This document shows positions 13,975 to 21,028 of a stretch of DNA of 21,028 nt, one piece after another. The translations under genes were made by a program, and so were the position numbers. The notes beneath the pieces were generated by a model. That model did not search any database. It had not been told where the DNA came from and worked only from the letters and a program-made list of their open reading frames with translations. The stretch comes from Alistipes sp. (GTDB lineage Bacteria > Bacteroidota > Bacteroidia > Bacteroidales > Rikenellaceae). Position 1 is the stretch's first letter, and the number at the start of each line of letters is the position of its first letter. The DNA is taken from contig JAFXIS010000002.1 of assembly GCA_017532885.1 (NCBI GenBank), positions 1-21,028 on the forward strand, in the 5' to 3' direction.

Positions 13975-14826
13975 ATGGGAAAACAGAAAGTAACATTAAC
14001 CGATAAATCGGGACTTGTACTTGAAGGTGGAGGCATGCGAGGCGTCTTCACATGCGGCGTCTTGGACAACCTGATGGATCGAGGCATACGCTTCCCGTAT
14101 ACGATAGGCGTAAGCGCCGGAGCATGCAACGGACTATCGTATATGTCGGGGCAGCGCGGCAGAGCGAAGTTCAGCAATATAGACCTCCTGGAGAAGTATC
14201 GTTATATAGGTTTTAAGCAGCTCCTTACCAAGCGCAACATCATGGATTTCGACCTGCTGTTTCACACCTTTCCCGAGGAGATTATCCCCTACGATTATGA
14301 GAGTTTTGCGCGTTGTGAGGAGCGCTACGAAATGGTCACCACAAGTTGCCTTTCGGGTAAGGCGTGCTATTATGACGAGAAGCACGACCCAAAGCGTATA
14401 ATCGACATCGTAAAGGCCTCAAGCAGCCTACCCTTTGTCTGCCCGATATCATATGTAGACTCAGAGCCGATGCTCGATGGCGGCATCGCAGACTCTATTC
14501 CTATCCTGCGAGCCCGAGAGTTGGGATTTGATAATAATGTAGTTGTTTTAACACGCAATAAAGGCTACCGCAAGCCACAGAAACCCACAAAAATACCCCC
14601 ATTCTTTTATGCTGACTATCCTTGCCTGCGCGAAGCTATTCGCCATCGTAATACGCTCTATAATGAACAAATTTCATTAGTCGAAGAGTTGGAATCAAAG
14701 GGTGAAATTATAGTTATACGCCCCGAGAAGCCTATTGTTGTGGACCGCATGGAGCGAAACACTCAAAAACTCCTCGACCTCTACAACGAAGGATACGCTT
14801 GCGCAGCAGCAGTCAAATTCGAGTAA
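13975..14826 (+). CDS. Patatin-like phospholipase (RssA/YjjU-like)
   Basis: 283 residues from the ATG at 13975 (MGKQKVTLTD); the frame opening at 13948 falls in the promoter and is rejected. The oxyanion motif LVLEGGGMRGVFTCGVLD is at residues 14-31, the nucleophile G45-V-S47-A-G49, and the catalytic Asp168 in the DGG motif of MLDGGIADSIP. All elements of the Ser-Asp dyad are present, so an active acyl hydrolase on lipids is expected. There is no signal peptide, so it should be cytoplasmic or membrane-associated. Bacterial members of this subgroup (COG4667-like) are poorly characterised. It follows an AraC-type regulator on the same strand and converges on the glycerophosphotransferase homologue with only 15 bp between stops. 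Confidence 0.9.
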   Translation: MGKQKVTLTDKSGLVLEGGGMRGVFTCGVLDNLMDRGIRFPYTIGVSAGACNGLSYMSGQRGRAKFSNIDLLEKYRYIGFKQLLTKRNIMDFDLLFHTFPEEIIPYDYESFARCEERYEMVTTSCLSGKACYYDEKHDPKRIIDIVKASSSLPFVCPISYVDSEPMLDGGIADSIPILRARELGFDNNVVVLTRNKGYRKPQKPTKIPPFFYADYPCLREAIRHRNTLYNEQISLVEELESKGEIIVIRPEKPIVVDRMERNTQKLLDLYNEGYACAAAVKFE

Positions 14827-14841
14827 GCATAAATCACAAAG

Positions 14842-16038
14842 TTACTTCAGGGCATGCCGTTGCATCCACTCGGCAAGCGCCTCACTTGCATGGCCATCCT
14901 CACAAAGCCCTACAACCTTAGAGAAGAATGTTTGCAACTCTGCCTCGTATTTCGCCTTATCGAACGACGAAAGGATTTGCTTAAGTTCCTCATTATTGCG
15001 CGCCACGGGATATGGCAACTCGGTAAATTTATAGTAATATCCGCGGTCGTACTCCTCGATATCGGTGGCATACAACACGCAAGGACGCTGCTGCATGGTA
15101 AAATCAAACATCGAACTCGAATAGTCGGTGATAAGCATATCGCTCATGCAGAGTAGCTCCTGCATATCGTGATACTTCGTAACATCGATGACATTCTTAC
15201 AAGAAATCAACGACGAAGTATCGACCCTGTTTATCAAATTGGGGTGCATTCTAAGCAATACCGTAACCTTTTCACAACCAAAGAATTGCCTTAAATAAGG
15301 CATCATCTCCGACCATGCGATACGATATGGTTCTATGCTGCGATTCTCGCGAAATGTAGGAGCATACAACACGATGCGGCTACCATCCTCGATAGAGTAT
15401 TGACGGAACACCTTTTGACGAATCTCGGCATGCAGTTCCGTCTTAAAGAATATATCGTTTCGAGGTATTCCGCGCTTCAATATTTCGCCATCATACCAAA
15501 ATTTCTCCTCCAGCAATTTGGTCTGTGCGCGACATCCCGAAATCATCAAATCACATACGCGGGAGTCAGCTTGTGCGCGCTTTATATAGCTGTAACTCAG
15601 CTTATCTTCGGCATCCTTCTCGATTTTCTTGAGCGCCACACCTCCGTGCCACATCATAATATATTTCTGCCCCTTACGCTTATGCCAAAAGATGCGCCAC
15701 GGGTCGGTACGAGCATTAGTGAGCAAGAATTCGGCACTGTTCACCAATAGGTAATACTGCCACGAACGCAACCTTACACACTTTATGCGTTTATCTATGG
15801 TCGATGTATCCACACCCTTGCGGAATACCCAATATATCTCAAGCTCAGGATTATGCTCCAACAGGTACTCTGTCAGATAGCGAGGATTGCAGCTATACTG
15901 CTTAAACGCATATGACCAACACATTACTCTACCCTTTTTAACAGGGACGAAGCAGCCTACAGCCAACGACAAAAGGTTGTTGAACAACTTTATAGAGCGA
16001 TTAAATCCCCATGCTATGGCGGCACCGATACTCTTCAT
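14842..16038 (-). CDS. CDP-glycerol:poly(glycerophosphate) glycerophosphotransferase homologue (TagB/TagF-like)
   Basis: 398 residues of the Glyphos_transf family (PF04464 type). Motifs in order: MMWHGGVALKKIEKD (129-142, with His131 matching the family's WHG motif), G190-IPRND, LYAPTFR (224-230), LLRMHP (261-266, His265), and the C-terminal SDMLITDYSSSMFDF (299-313). In Gram-positive bacteria such enzymes move glycerol- or ribitol-phosphate from CDP-polyol onto teichoic-acid chains at the inner face of the membrane. The N-terminal ~38 residues are amphipathic or hydrophobic and may bind the membrane. It is divergent from the LicD operon, which encodes a cytidylyltransferase, so a CDP-polyol donor made there is a reasonable guess. 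The true donor and acceptor are not shown by the sequence. Confidence 0.9.
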   Translation of the reverse strand: MKSIGAAIAWGFNRSIKLFNNLLSLAVGCFVPVKKGRVMCWSYAFKQYSCNPRYLTEYLLEHNPELEIYWVFRKGVDTSTIDKRIKCVRLRSWQYYLLVNSAEFLLTNARTDPWRIFWHKRKGQKYIMMWHGGVALKKIEKDAEDKLSYSYIKRAQADSRVCDLMISGCRAQTKLLEEKFWYDGEILKRGIPRNDIFFKTELHAEIRQKVFRQYSIEDGSRIVLYAPTFRENRSIEPYRIAWSEMMPYLRQFFGCEKVTVLLRMHPNLINRVDTSSLISCKNVIDVTKYHDMQELLCMSDMLITDYSSSMFDFTMQQRPCVLYATDIEEYDRGYYYKFTELPYPVARNNEELKQILSSFDKAKYEAELQTFFSKVVGLCEDGHASEALAEWMQRHALK

Positions 16039-16066
16039 TACAAAACTTATTTTCGATAAATCTGTA

Positions 16067-16074
16067 CAAATATA
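16067..16074 (-). promoter_or_regulatory. -7 box of the TagB/TagF-like gene
   Basis: Minus-strand TATATTTG fits TAnnTTTG, 28 bp before the ATG at 16038. No clear -33 element is seen. It shares the ~100-bp divergent gap with the LicD operon promoter. Confidence 0.6.
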
Positions 16075-16107
16075 ACAAGTTTATGGCATTTAATAGAATT
16101 TTTTAGC

Positions 16108-16115
16108 TAAATTTG
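16108..16115 (+). promoter_or_regulatory. -7 box of the licD operon
   Basis: TAAATTTG fits TAnnTTTG, 23 bp before the ATG at 16139. The upstream element is weak. Together with 16067-16074 it forms a compact divergent promoter region. Confidence 0.6.
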
Positions 16116-16138
16116 CCTAATAACTAAACGGAGTGAAG

Positions 16139-16984
16139 ATGACATCATTGGATATCAACTCGGAAATGAGGGATAAATTACAAGCCAAATATAATCCCGA
16201 AGGCTCGGCATTGCGCCGCGACCAGAAGGAACTTTTCAGAATGTTGCTTGTGGTTGCCGAAATATGCAAAGAGCATAATATTCCATGGTGGCTCAGCTCC
16301 GGCACACTTTTAGGTGCTGCGCGTCATCAGGGTTTTATCCCGTGGGATGACGATATGGATATTGTAATGCTACGCAAGGACTACAAGCGTTTGGAGAAGA
16401 TTCTCTGCCAAATGCAGAGCGACGAGTTTGTATTTCATTGCATGCGCACCGATGTTGATTATATCAACACCTTCGGAAAATTCCGTAAGCGTGAGGGAAA
16501 GATTCAAACCAACAACCGACGATACGACTACTACAAATGGGCAGGTATAGGGTTGGATATTTTTGCTATCGAAAAGACCAATTACTTTTCGGCTCGCGTA
16601 GCGAAGATTTTATATAGCAACCTGCAACACCTAACCTCATATATTCGTATCGGATGGATTCGTAAACCCCTGATTCGAGCGATAGAGGGGCTTCACTTCG
16701 GGCTTTTGTTCCCCATATTGCGACTTATAGGCAAGATAAACCCCAAAGAGGAGTATCACTACACCTTAGGTACCGGGTGGGCAAAGCATACCTTCTTCAT
16801 GAAGTATACATTTCCACTCACCACAACGGAGTTTGAAGGAGAGCGACTCCCAGCACCCAAAGATATGGATGCTTACCTAAGTAATGTCTACGGCAATTGG
16901 CGAGAACTACCCTCGGATGAGGCTATCAAGAAGTGCATCCATTGCCAAGAGTATAAAGATGAAATTTTCGGAAAAGAGGAGTAG
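16139..16984 (+). CDS. LicD-family phosphotransferase
   Basis: 281 residues from the ATG at 16139; an in-frame GTG two codons earlier is possible. Residues 50-75 carry the LicD signature WWLSSGTLLGAARHQGF followed by IPWDDDMDI, the nucleotidyltransferase-fold metal site. LicD proteins attach phosphocholine to lipopolysaccharide or teichoic acid from CDP-choline, and many relatives in polysaccharide loci transfer other phospho-alcohols. The next gene, 4 bp downstream, encodes a cytidylyltransferase fusion, so a CDP-linked donor fits. No choline kinase or CTP:phosphocholine cytidylyltransferase of the LicA/LicC type is seen, so choline is not assumed. First gene of a three-gene operon. Confidence 0.9.
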   Translation: MTSLDINSEMRDKLQAKYNPEGSALRRDQKELFRMLLVVAEICKEHNIPWWLSSGTLLGAARHQGFIPWDDDMDIVMLRKDYKRLEKILCQMQSDEFVFHCMRTDVDYINTFGKFRKREGKIQTNNRRYDYYKWAGIGLDIFAIEKTNYFSARVAKILYSNLQHLTSYIRIGWIRKPLIRAIEGLHFGLLFPILRLIGKINPKEEYHYTLGTGWAKHTFFMKYTFPLTTTEFEGERLPAPKDMDAYLSNVYGNWRELPSDEAIKKCIHCQEYKDEIFGKEE

Positions 16985-16988
16985 ATAG

Positions 16989-18341
16989 ATGAAAAAAGTT
17001 ATCACATACGGAACATACGACCTATTACACGAAGGGCACATAAACCTTTTGCGCCGAGCTAAGGCATTGGGCGATTACCTTATCGTGGGCGTTACGAACG
17101 ATAGTTTCGACCGCGAGCGAGGTAAACTCAATGTGCGCAACAATGTCTTGGAGCGCGTGGAGGCTGTTCGTTCAACAGGACTTGCCGACCTGATTGTCAT
17201 TGAAGATTATGTAGGTCAGAAGATTGATGATATCCAGAAATACGATGTCGATATTTTTGCTATCGGCTCCGATTGGGAGGGTAAATTCGACTATCTGAAT
17301 GAGTTCTGCGAAGTTGTCTACCTACCACGCACCGAAGGTATCTCTTCGACGATGCTCCGCGCCGAGAGCGATACGATGGTAAACATCGGCGTTGTGGGTT
17401 GTGGTCGCATCGCCCGACGATTCGTTGCCGAAGCAGGCAAGGTAAACTCTGCAAATGTAACGGCACTTTACGATATAAATCCTAATACTGCGACCGAATT
17501 GGCACAAAAATTCGATATCGAGCATGTTTGCGATAGCTTTGAGCAACTTGTCGAGCAGTCCGATGCCGTTTACATCGCCACGCCACACCTATGCCACTAC
17601 GAGCAGGCGCGCTATGCACTGCAACATGGCCGTCATGTATTGTGCGAAACACCTATGGTGCTAAATGGCAACCAAGCCAAGGAGTTGTACGCATTAGCCG
17701 ACGAAAAGGGATTGGTTTTGCTGGAGGCAAACAAAACAGCTTACTGCCCCGCCTTTAACCATATGATTACACTCGTAAAGAGCGGACTTATAGGCGATGT
17801 TGTAGGTATTGATGCCTCGGAGTCAAAACTTTGGGATGAGGAGAAGCTAAAACGCGAATTGGACCCCGCACAAGCCGGAGGCTCGATGTATGAGATGGGC
17901 TCTTATCCGCTGTTGCCAATCATTAAACTTTTAGGTGTAAATTACCGTAATATAAATATTTACAGCCGTATGAACGACAATGGCGTGGATGTCTATACCC
18001 GAGGTATTATCCGCTACAACAATGCCGTAAGTTCGTTCCAACTCGGACTCGGCGTCAAGACCGAAGGTAACCTTGTAATTTCAGGCACAAAAGGTTATGT
18101 CTATGTGCCGTCACCATGGTGGAAAACCGACTACTTCGAGTTGCGCTACGAGGACCAGAATCAGAATAAAAAATACTTCTACAAGTGGGATGAGCCGGGA
18201 TTGCGTTATGAGATTCAGGAGTTTTTATCATGTATCGTGAACAACCGTAGCCACTCCTCTCGCCTTACGCCCAAGGAGAGCTGCTGCATGGCAGAGATTA
18301 TGCAACTATTCAGCGAACGCAAAAATCTATTCGAGATATGA
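16989..18341 (+). CDS. Fused CTP:polyol-phosphate cytidylyltransferase (TagD-like) and Gfo/Idh/MocA oxidoreductase
   Basis: 450 residues in two domains. Residues 1-125 are a TagD/GCT-type cytidylyltransferase: TYGTYDLLHEGHINLLRRAK with HxGH at 14-17, ER-containing helix VLERVEAVRSTG, IGSDW at 92-96, and the RTEGISST signature at 114-121. Residues 131-450 are a Gfo/Idh/MocA dehydrogenase with the Rossmann motif GVVGCGRIARRF (134-145), CETP at 219-222 where the family has EKP, and GGSMYEMGSYPL. Gene length and continuous frame argue against a frameshift artefact. The pair of activities suggests making a reduced or oxidised phospho-polyol and activating it with CTP. It starts 4 bp after licD and overlaps the SDR gene by 4 bp (ATGA). 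The replaced Lys at Thr221 means the oxidoreductase chemistry may differ from the norm. Confidence 0.9.
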   Translation: MKKVITYGTYDLLHEGHINLLRRAKALGDYLIVGVTNDSFDRERGKLNVRNNVLERVEAVRSTGLADLIVIEDYVGQKIDDIQKYDVDIFAIGSDWEGKFDYLNEFCEVVYLPRTEGISSTMLRAESDTMVNIGVVGCGRIARRFVAEAGKVNSANVTALYDINPNTATELAQKFDIEHVCDSFEQLVEQSDAVYIATPHLCHYEQARYALQHGRHVLCETPMVLNGNQAKELYALADEKGLVLLEANKTAYCPAFNHMITLVKSGLIGDVVGIDASESKLWDEEKLKRELDPAQAGGSMYEMGSYPLLPIIKLLGVNYRNINIYSRMNDNGVDVYTRGIIRYNNAVSSFQLGLGVKTEGNLVISGTKGYVYVPSPWWKTDYFELRYEDQNQNKKYFYKWDEPGLRYEIQEFLSCIVNNRSHSSRLTPKESCCMAEIMQLFSERKNLFEI

Positions 18342-19075
18342 GAAAAGCACTAATCGTGGGAGGTGCCAACGGCATTGGGCTCGCTATTGCCACCGAGTTG
18401 GCAGGGCGCAGTGACTTCGGGAATATATACATCGTGGACAAGGCACAGCCCGAGCCGACGCTAATGCACGAGAAATTCGTATGCTCACAATTCGACCTCT
18501 CGGCGAGTGATTTCTCCTTCTTCGACCGATTTACCGATATCGACACTTTGATTATCACCGCAGGATTTGGCAAACTCGCTCTGTTTAAGGATGTAACGGA
18601 GGAACATATCGTAAGCAGCATGACGGTAAATGCTACGGCCGTTATGCGCATCGTACACCATTTTTACGATAAGATTTGCTCCAAAGAGGAGTTCTATTGC
18701 GGCATCATGGTTAGCATTGCAGGCTTTATGTCGTCACCATTTTTTGCGGTATATGGAGCAAGCAAGGCTGCCTTGAAGATATTTATCGAGAGTGTGAATG
18801 TGGAGTTGGAAAAGGCCGGCACGGATAATCGCATATTAAATATCTCTCCGGGCTCAATCAAGGGTACATCGTTCAATCACGGCAAAACCGACCTCTCGCA
18901 GACAAAGGCTTTAGCCGAGGAGATTCTGCAACACCTTTACGCCAAAGAGGATCTCTTTATACCTATGTATGATGAGATTTTCCACGATGTTTTGGAGCGC
19001 TACCATCAAGATTTCCGCGCAGAGGGTCGCCACTCCTACGACTATAAAGTCGCGTCAGGCCGCATCAAGCCCTAA
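18338..19075 (+). CDS. Short-chain dehydrogenase/reductase (SDR)
   Basis: 245 residues. The cofactor motif GGANGIG is at 8-14, TAG (74-76) replaces the usual NAG, and the catalytic Ser126, Tyr139 and Lys143 are in the SIAGF...VYGASKAALK segment, so a full classical SDR active site is present. IVD after the second strand (residues 32-34) favours NAD(H) over NADP(H), an inference from family rules. The start overlaps the previous stop as ATGA, indicating coupling in the operon with licD and the cytidylyltransferase fusion. A role in making the alcohol that is activated as a CDP derivative is likely, comparable in principle with the reductases paired with cytidylyltransferases in CDP-ribitol pathways. 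The substrate is unknown. No clear terminator follows in the 106-bp gap to the convergent gene. Confidence 0.92.
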   Translation: MRKALIVGGANGIGLAIATELAGRSDFGNIYIVDKAQPEPTLMHEKFVCSQFDLSASDFSFFDRFTDIDTLIITAGFGKLALFKDVTEEHIVSSMTVNATAVMRIVHHFYDKICSKEEFYCGIMVSIAGFMSSPFFAVYGASKAALKIFIESVNVELEKAGTDNRILNISPGSIKGTSFNHGKTDLSQTKALAEEILQHLYAKEDLFIPMYDEIFHDVLERYHQDFRAEGRHSYDYKVASGRIKP

Positions 19076-19181
19076 TCCCAATAACGCGGAACTACTACGA
19101 GTAAATAAGTCTTCAGACATAAGCGCAAGGCAAAGTAATAATACAAAAATTACCTTGTCAAGCGATCTCTATCGTATTCTA

Positions 19182-20330
19182 TTACAGCTCCTTGATATAT
19201 GCTCTACGGCGCTTGTGCTGTATATGGTCAAAGGGGAGGAAGTTGGCGATATTCTTGCTGTTGGTTTCCAAAATTGATGTAGTCTCAACGCGTTGTATAC
19301 CATACTTGGCAAAGTGTGGAGTCATCTCATTGAATATAAGCGCATTGATACCCCTATCCTGATAATCGGGGCGCACGGCAATCAGCAGCAGGTCAAAGTC
19401 GGTCATCTTCTTGGCCTTCAGCGCCTTGATAATGTGATACCAACCAAATGGGAATAGACGACCTTGACATTTGCGCAGTGCGTCCGATAACGAAGGCATA
19501 CCCAAACCTACGGCAATAATCTCATCCTTCTCATTGGCAACCATGGTCACAAAGTCGTAGTTAATCAACGGGAAATACATATCGCAATAATACCTCTTCT
19601 GCCGCTCGGTCATCGGCTGATAGTTATATAGCTTTTGGTACGCCTCATCGAGTACATCGAAATATGTATATCCGTATCTTTTCTTCAGTTCGCGCGAGTT
19701 CTTAACCTTCACAATTCGCAGGTTGTAACGCTCCTCGACAAGCTGCGCAAGACGACTTATTCGCTCGGGAACCTCGCGCGGCGACTGTATCTGGAACTCA
19801 ATCCAGTCCTCCTCCTTGCGTAGTCCATAGCGCTCGTAATGAGCAATGTAGTAAGGGTGAGTATAAAGGCTGGCCATAGGGGCATTGTAGTCGAATCCCT
19901 CGATGAGCAATCCCTCCTTATCGAAGTCGGTAAAACCTACCGGACCATTTAGGTGAGTCATTCCTCGGTTGCGACCCCACTCGGCTACGGCATCCATAAG
20001 AGCCCGGAAAACATCGTGGTCGTCAATGAAGTCAAACCAGCCAAAGCGGCACTTCTTAACCTTCCACGCCTCGTTGGCGCGGTGGTTTATGATTCCTGCG
20101 ATGCGTCCAACGATTTTACCACCGCGATAGGCAAGGTAGGTTACAAAGTCGCACACCTCGAGTGCCGGATTGCTTTTAGGGTCAAATGTGTTTACCTCAT
20201 CAAAGAAAATTGGAGGACAATAGTACGGATTACCTTTATAGAGGTCGATACCAAACTTTACGAAGCGTCGCAGTTCTCGTTTGCTCGTTATCTCCTTAAT
20301 TGTAATTTCGTTTTGGTTAGTAGTGGTCAT
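19182..20330 (-). CDS. Large GNAT-fold N-acetyltransferase-like protein
   Basis: 382 residues, about twice a single GNAT domain. The C-terminal half has an acetyl-CoA-binding type motif, LLLIAVRPDYQDRGINALIF (315-333), followed by a helix and VETTSILETNSKNIANF, which fits GNAT motifs A and B. The N-terminal half (NPYYCPPIFFDEV, then VGRIAGIINHR and GRNRGMTHLNGPVGF) looks like a second, degenerate GNAT fold. Proteins of this length and composition are common in Bacteroidetes, but I know of no proven substrate. It is not obviously tied to the convergent polymer operon. No TAnnTTTG box is seen in the 109-bp gap upstream, so it may be transcribed with the gene that precedes it. Confidence 0.78.
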   Translation of the reverse strand: MTTTNQNEITIKEITSKRELRRFVKFGIDLYKGNPYYCPPIFFDEVNTFDPKSNPALEVCDFVTYLAYRGGKIVGRIAGIINHRANEAWKVKKCRFGWFDFIDDHDVFRALMDAVAEWGRNRGMTHLNGPVGFTDFDKEGLLIEGFDYNAPMASLYTHPYYIAHYERYGLRKEEDWIEFQIQSPREVPERISRLAQLVEERYNLRIVKVKNSRELKKRYGYTYFDVLDEAYQKLYNYQPMTERQKRYYCDMYFPLINYDFVTMVANEKDEIIAVGLGMPSLSDALRKCQGRLFPFGWYHIIKALKAKKMTDFDLLLIAVRPDYQDRGINALIFNEMTPHFAKYGIQRVETTSILETNSKNIANFLPFDHIQHKRRRAYIKEL

Positions 20331-20439
20331 TATGTAGTTTTGTTCTTATCGTCTTGCTATTAGGCTTTGTTATTAAGCTTGGTGATTGGGTTTAATTATT
20401 ATGGACTTGAGATAAATCGCTTGCGACTTCATCGGCTCT

Positions 20440-20751
20440 CTACTCTTCTAAGTACCTCACCGCAATACCTCGTGATTGGGCGTAGGCTATCTCGCTGCGC
20501 GTGCTTTCGCCGATATATCCACCAACATTGATAACATAAATCTCATCGGCCATATCAATCTTGCGCTTGTGCATATCGTCGAGCATCGCCTTTGTACCTT
20601 CGGTCCACACCTCGTCATCCCCGCTGTGACCGAACAAACCCACCGATATGACAATATTCCCCTCAAGCGTCAATCGCTTCTGCACCTCTATAAACTGCTC
20701 CTTAAACTTTGTACTCCCACAAAGCGTTACCACCTTATATTCCCCAACCAT
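20440..20751 (-). CDS. Small nucleoside 2-deoxyribosyltransferase-like protein
   Basis: 103 residues from the ATG at 20751 (MVGEYKVVTLCGSTKF). The frame stays open to 20967, but that extension is not protein-like and contains a palindrome, so it is rejected. The conserved parts are CGSTKF at 11-16, a GLFGH segment, RKIDMADEIYVINVGGYIGESTRSEIAYA at 63-91 (given here only as a description of the conserved block), and a short end YLEE. This pattern resembles the Rossmann-like nucleoside deoxyribosyltransferase/DUF4406 superfamily, where the GES-T-R-S-E segment holds the catalytic Glu. Whether it acts on nucleosides is unproven. It lies about 109 bp before the GNAT gene and carries a perfect dyad 28 bp upstream. 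Confidence 0.72.
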   Translation of the reverse strand: MVGEYKVVTLCGSTKFKEQFIEVQKRLTLEGNIVISVGLFGHSGDDEVWTEGTKAMLDDMHKRKIDMADEIYVINVGGYIGESTRSEIAYAQSRGIAVRYLEE

Positions 20752-20778
20752 AATTTTATTTTCCGATGCAGAATATGT

Positions 20779-20801
20779 AACAATCTGATAATCAGATTGT
20801 T
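20779..20801. promoter_or_regulatory. Perfect 23-bp palindrome, operator-like
   Basis: AACAATCTGAT and ATCAGATTGTT are exact inverted repeats around a single A. It lies 28 bp upstream of the ATG at 20751. There is no T-tract after it, so a regulator-binding site is more likely than a terminator. From here to the window end at 21028 I see no gene. Confidence 0.55.
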
Positions 20802-21028
20802 GTGATTTTGAGGCACAAATGGGGCGAAAAATTTTGACAAACATTAACAAATAATGATAGTCAATAATAAATCGCCTGTTCCGAGCTGGTGCCCGAATTC
20901 GAGTGTAAAGATACATAATTTTTGTAAAGTTTATAGATTGATGGATATAATAAGTTTGCAGATGCAATAATAATTTTGATTGATGATATTTCTAATATGT
21001 GCTACCCGCTATTAATAATAATCATCGC

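Noticed and set aside
16139..16984. Phosphocholine transferase LicD1/2 with choline pathway
   Set aside because: No LicA/LicB/LicC-type choline kinase, permease or cytidylyltransferase is present, so the specific substrate is not claimed.
20752..20967. N-terminal extension of the 103-residue protein to 175 residues
   Set aside because: The extension crosses the 23-bp palindrome, is rich in rare patterns and lacks homology; the conserved domain starts right after the ATG at 20751.

Overview
The window reads as a chromosomal segment of a Bacteroidetes bacterium, most likely Bacteroidales (a gut anaerobe of the Alistipes/Rikenellaceae type is my best guess, not proven). The grounds are repeated TAnnTTTG -7 promoter boxes, several with a TTG/TTTG element 18-20 bp upstream, the absence of clear Shine-Dalgarno sites, and lineage genes such as gldH, a Cys-rich PSP1 protein and a DUF1573 protein. 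Most genes are of medium GC. The first ~950 bp is clearly AT-richer.

Layout. 1-950: the 3' end of a DNA methyltransferase gene and a HincII-like restriction endonuclease, probably an acquired restriction-modification (R-M) system, followed by short tandem repeats, a terminator and a structured intergenic element. 1293-2204: an esterase-type lipoprotein. 2205-2588: a repeat-rich intergenic stretch. 2589-5973 (minus): a DUF1573 protein and a two-subunit flavin/iron-sulfur oxidoreductase (NfnAB/SudAB type, commonly labelled glutamate synthase). 6111-6416: tRNA-Asn(GTT) and tRNA-Val(TAC). The 3' end of the tRNA-Val plus its terminator is repeated perfectly 226 bp downstream, which looks like an integration scar. 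6862-8675: a Stealth-family sugar-phosphate transferase and a GT2 glycosyltransferase. 8747-12777 (minus): trmB, gldH, a ricT-like PSP1 gene and a MATE transporter. 13007-14826: an AraC-type regulator and a patatin-like lipase. 14842-16038 (minus): a TagB/TagF-like CDP-glycerol glycerophosphotransferase homologue. Divergent from it, 16139-19075: a tightly packed operon of LicD-family protein, a fused cytidylyltransferase/Gfo-Idh-MocA oxidoreductase, and an SDR reductase. 19182-20751 (minus): a large GNAT-type protein and a small nucleoside-deoxyribosyltransferase-like protein with a perfect palindrome upstream.

How the genes fit together. The most interesting unit is 14842-19075, with a possible partner at 6862-8675. 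It offers CDP activation of a small phosphorylated polyol, two reductases that could make that polyol, and two phosphotransferase families (TagB/F-like and LicD). A third phosphotransferase family (Stealth) and a glycosyltransferase lie a few kb away. Together they suggest a phosphodiester-linked, teichoic-acid-like decoration of a surface glycan in a Gram-negative organism. The fused enzyme lacks the usual Lys of the EKP motif, so its substrate is hard to predict from family alone. This pathway reading is inference; the individual family assignments are much firmer.
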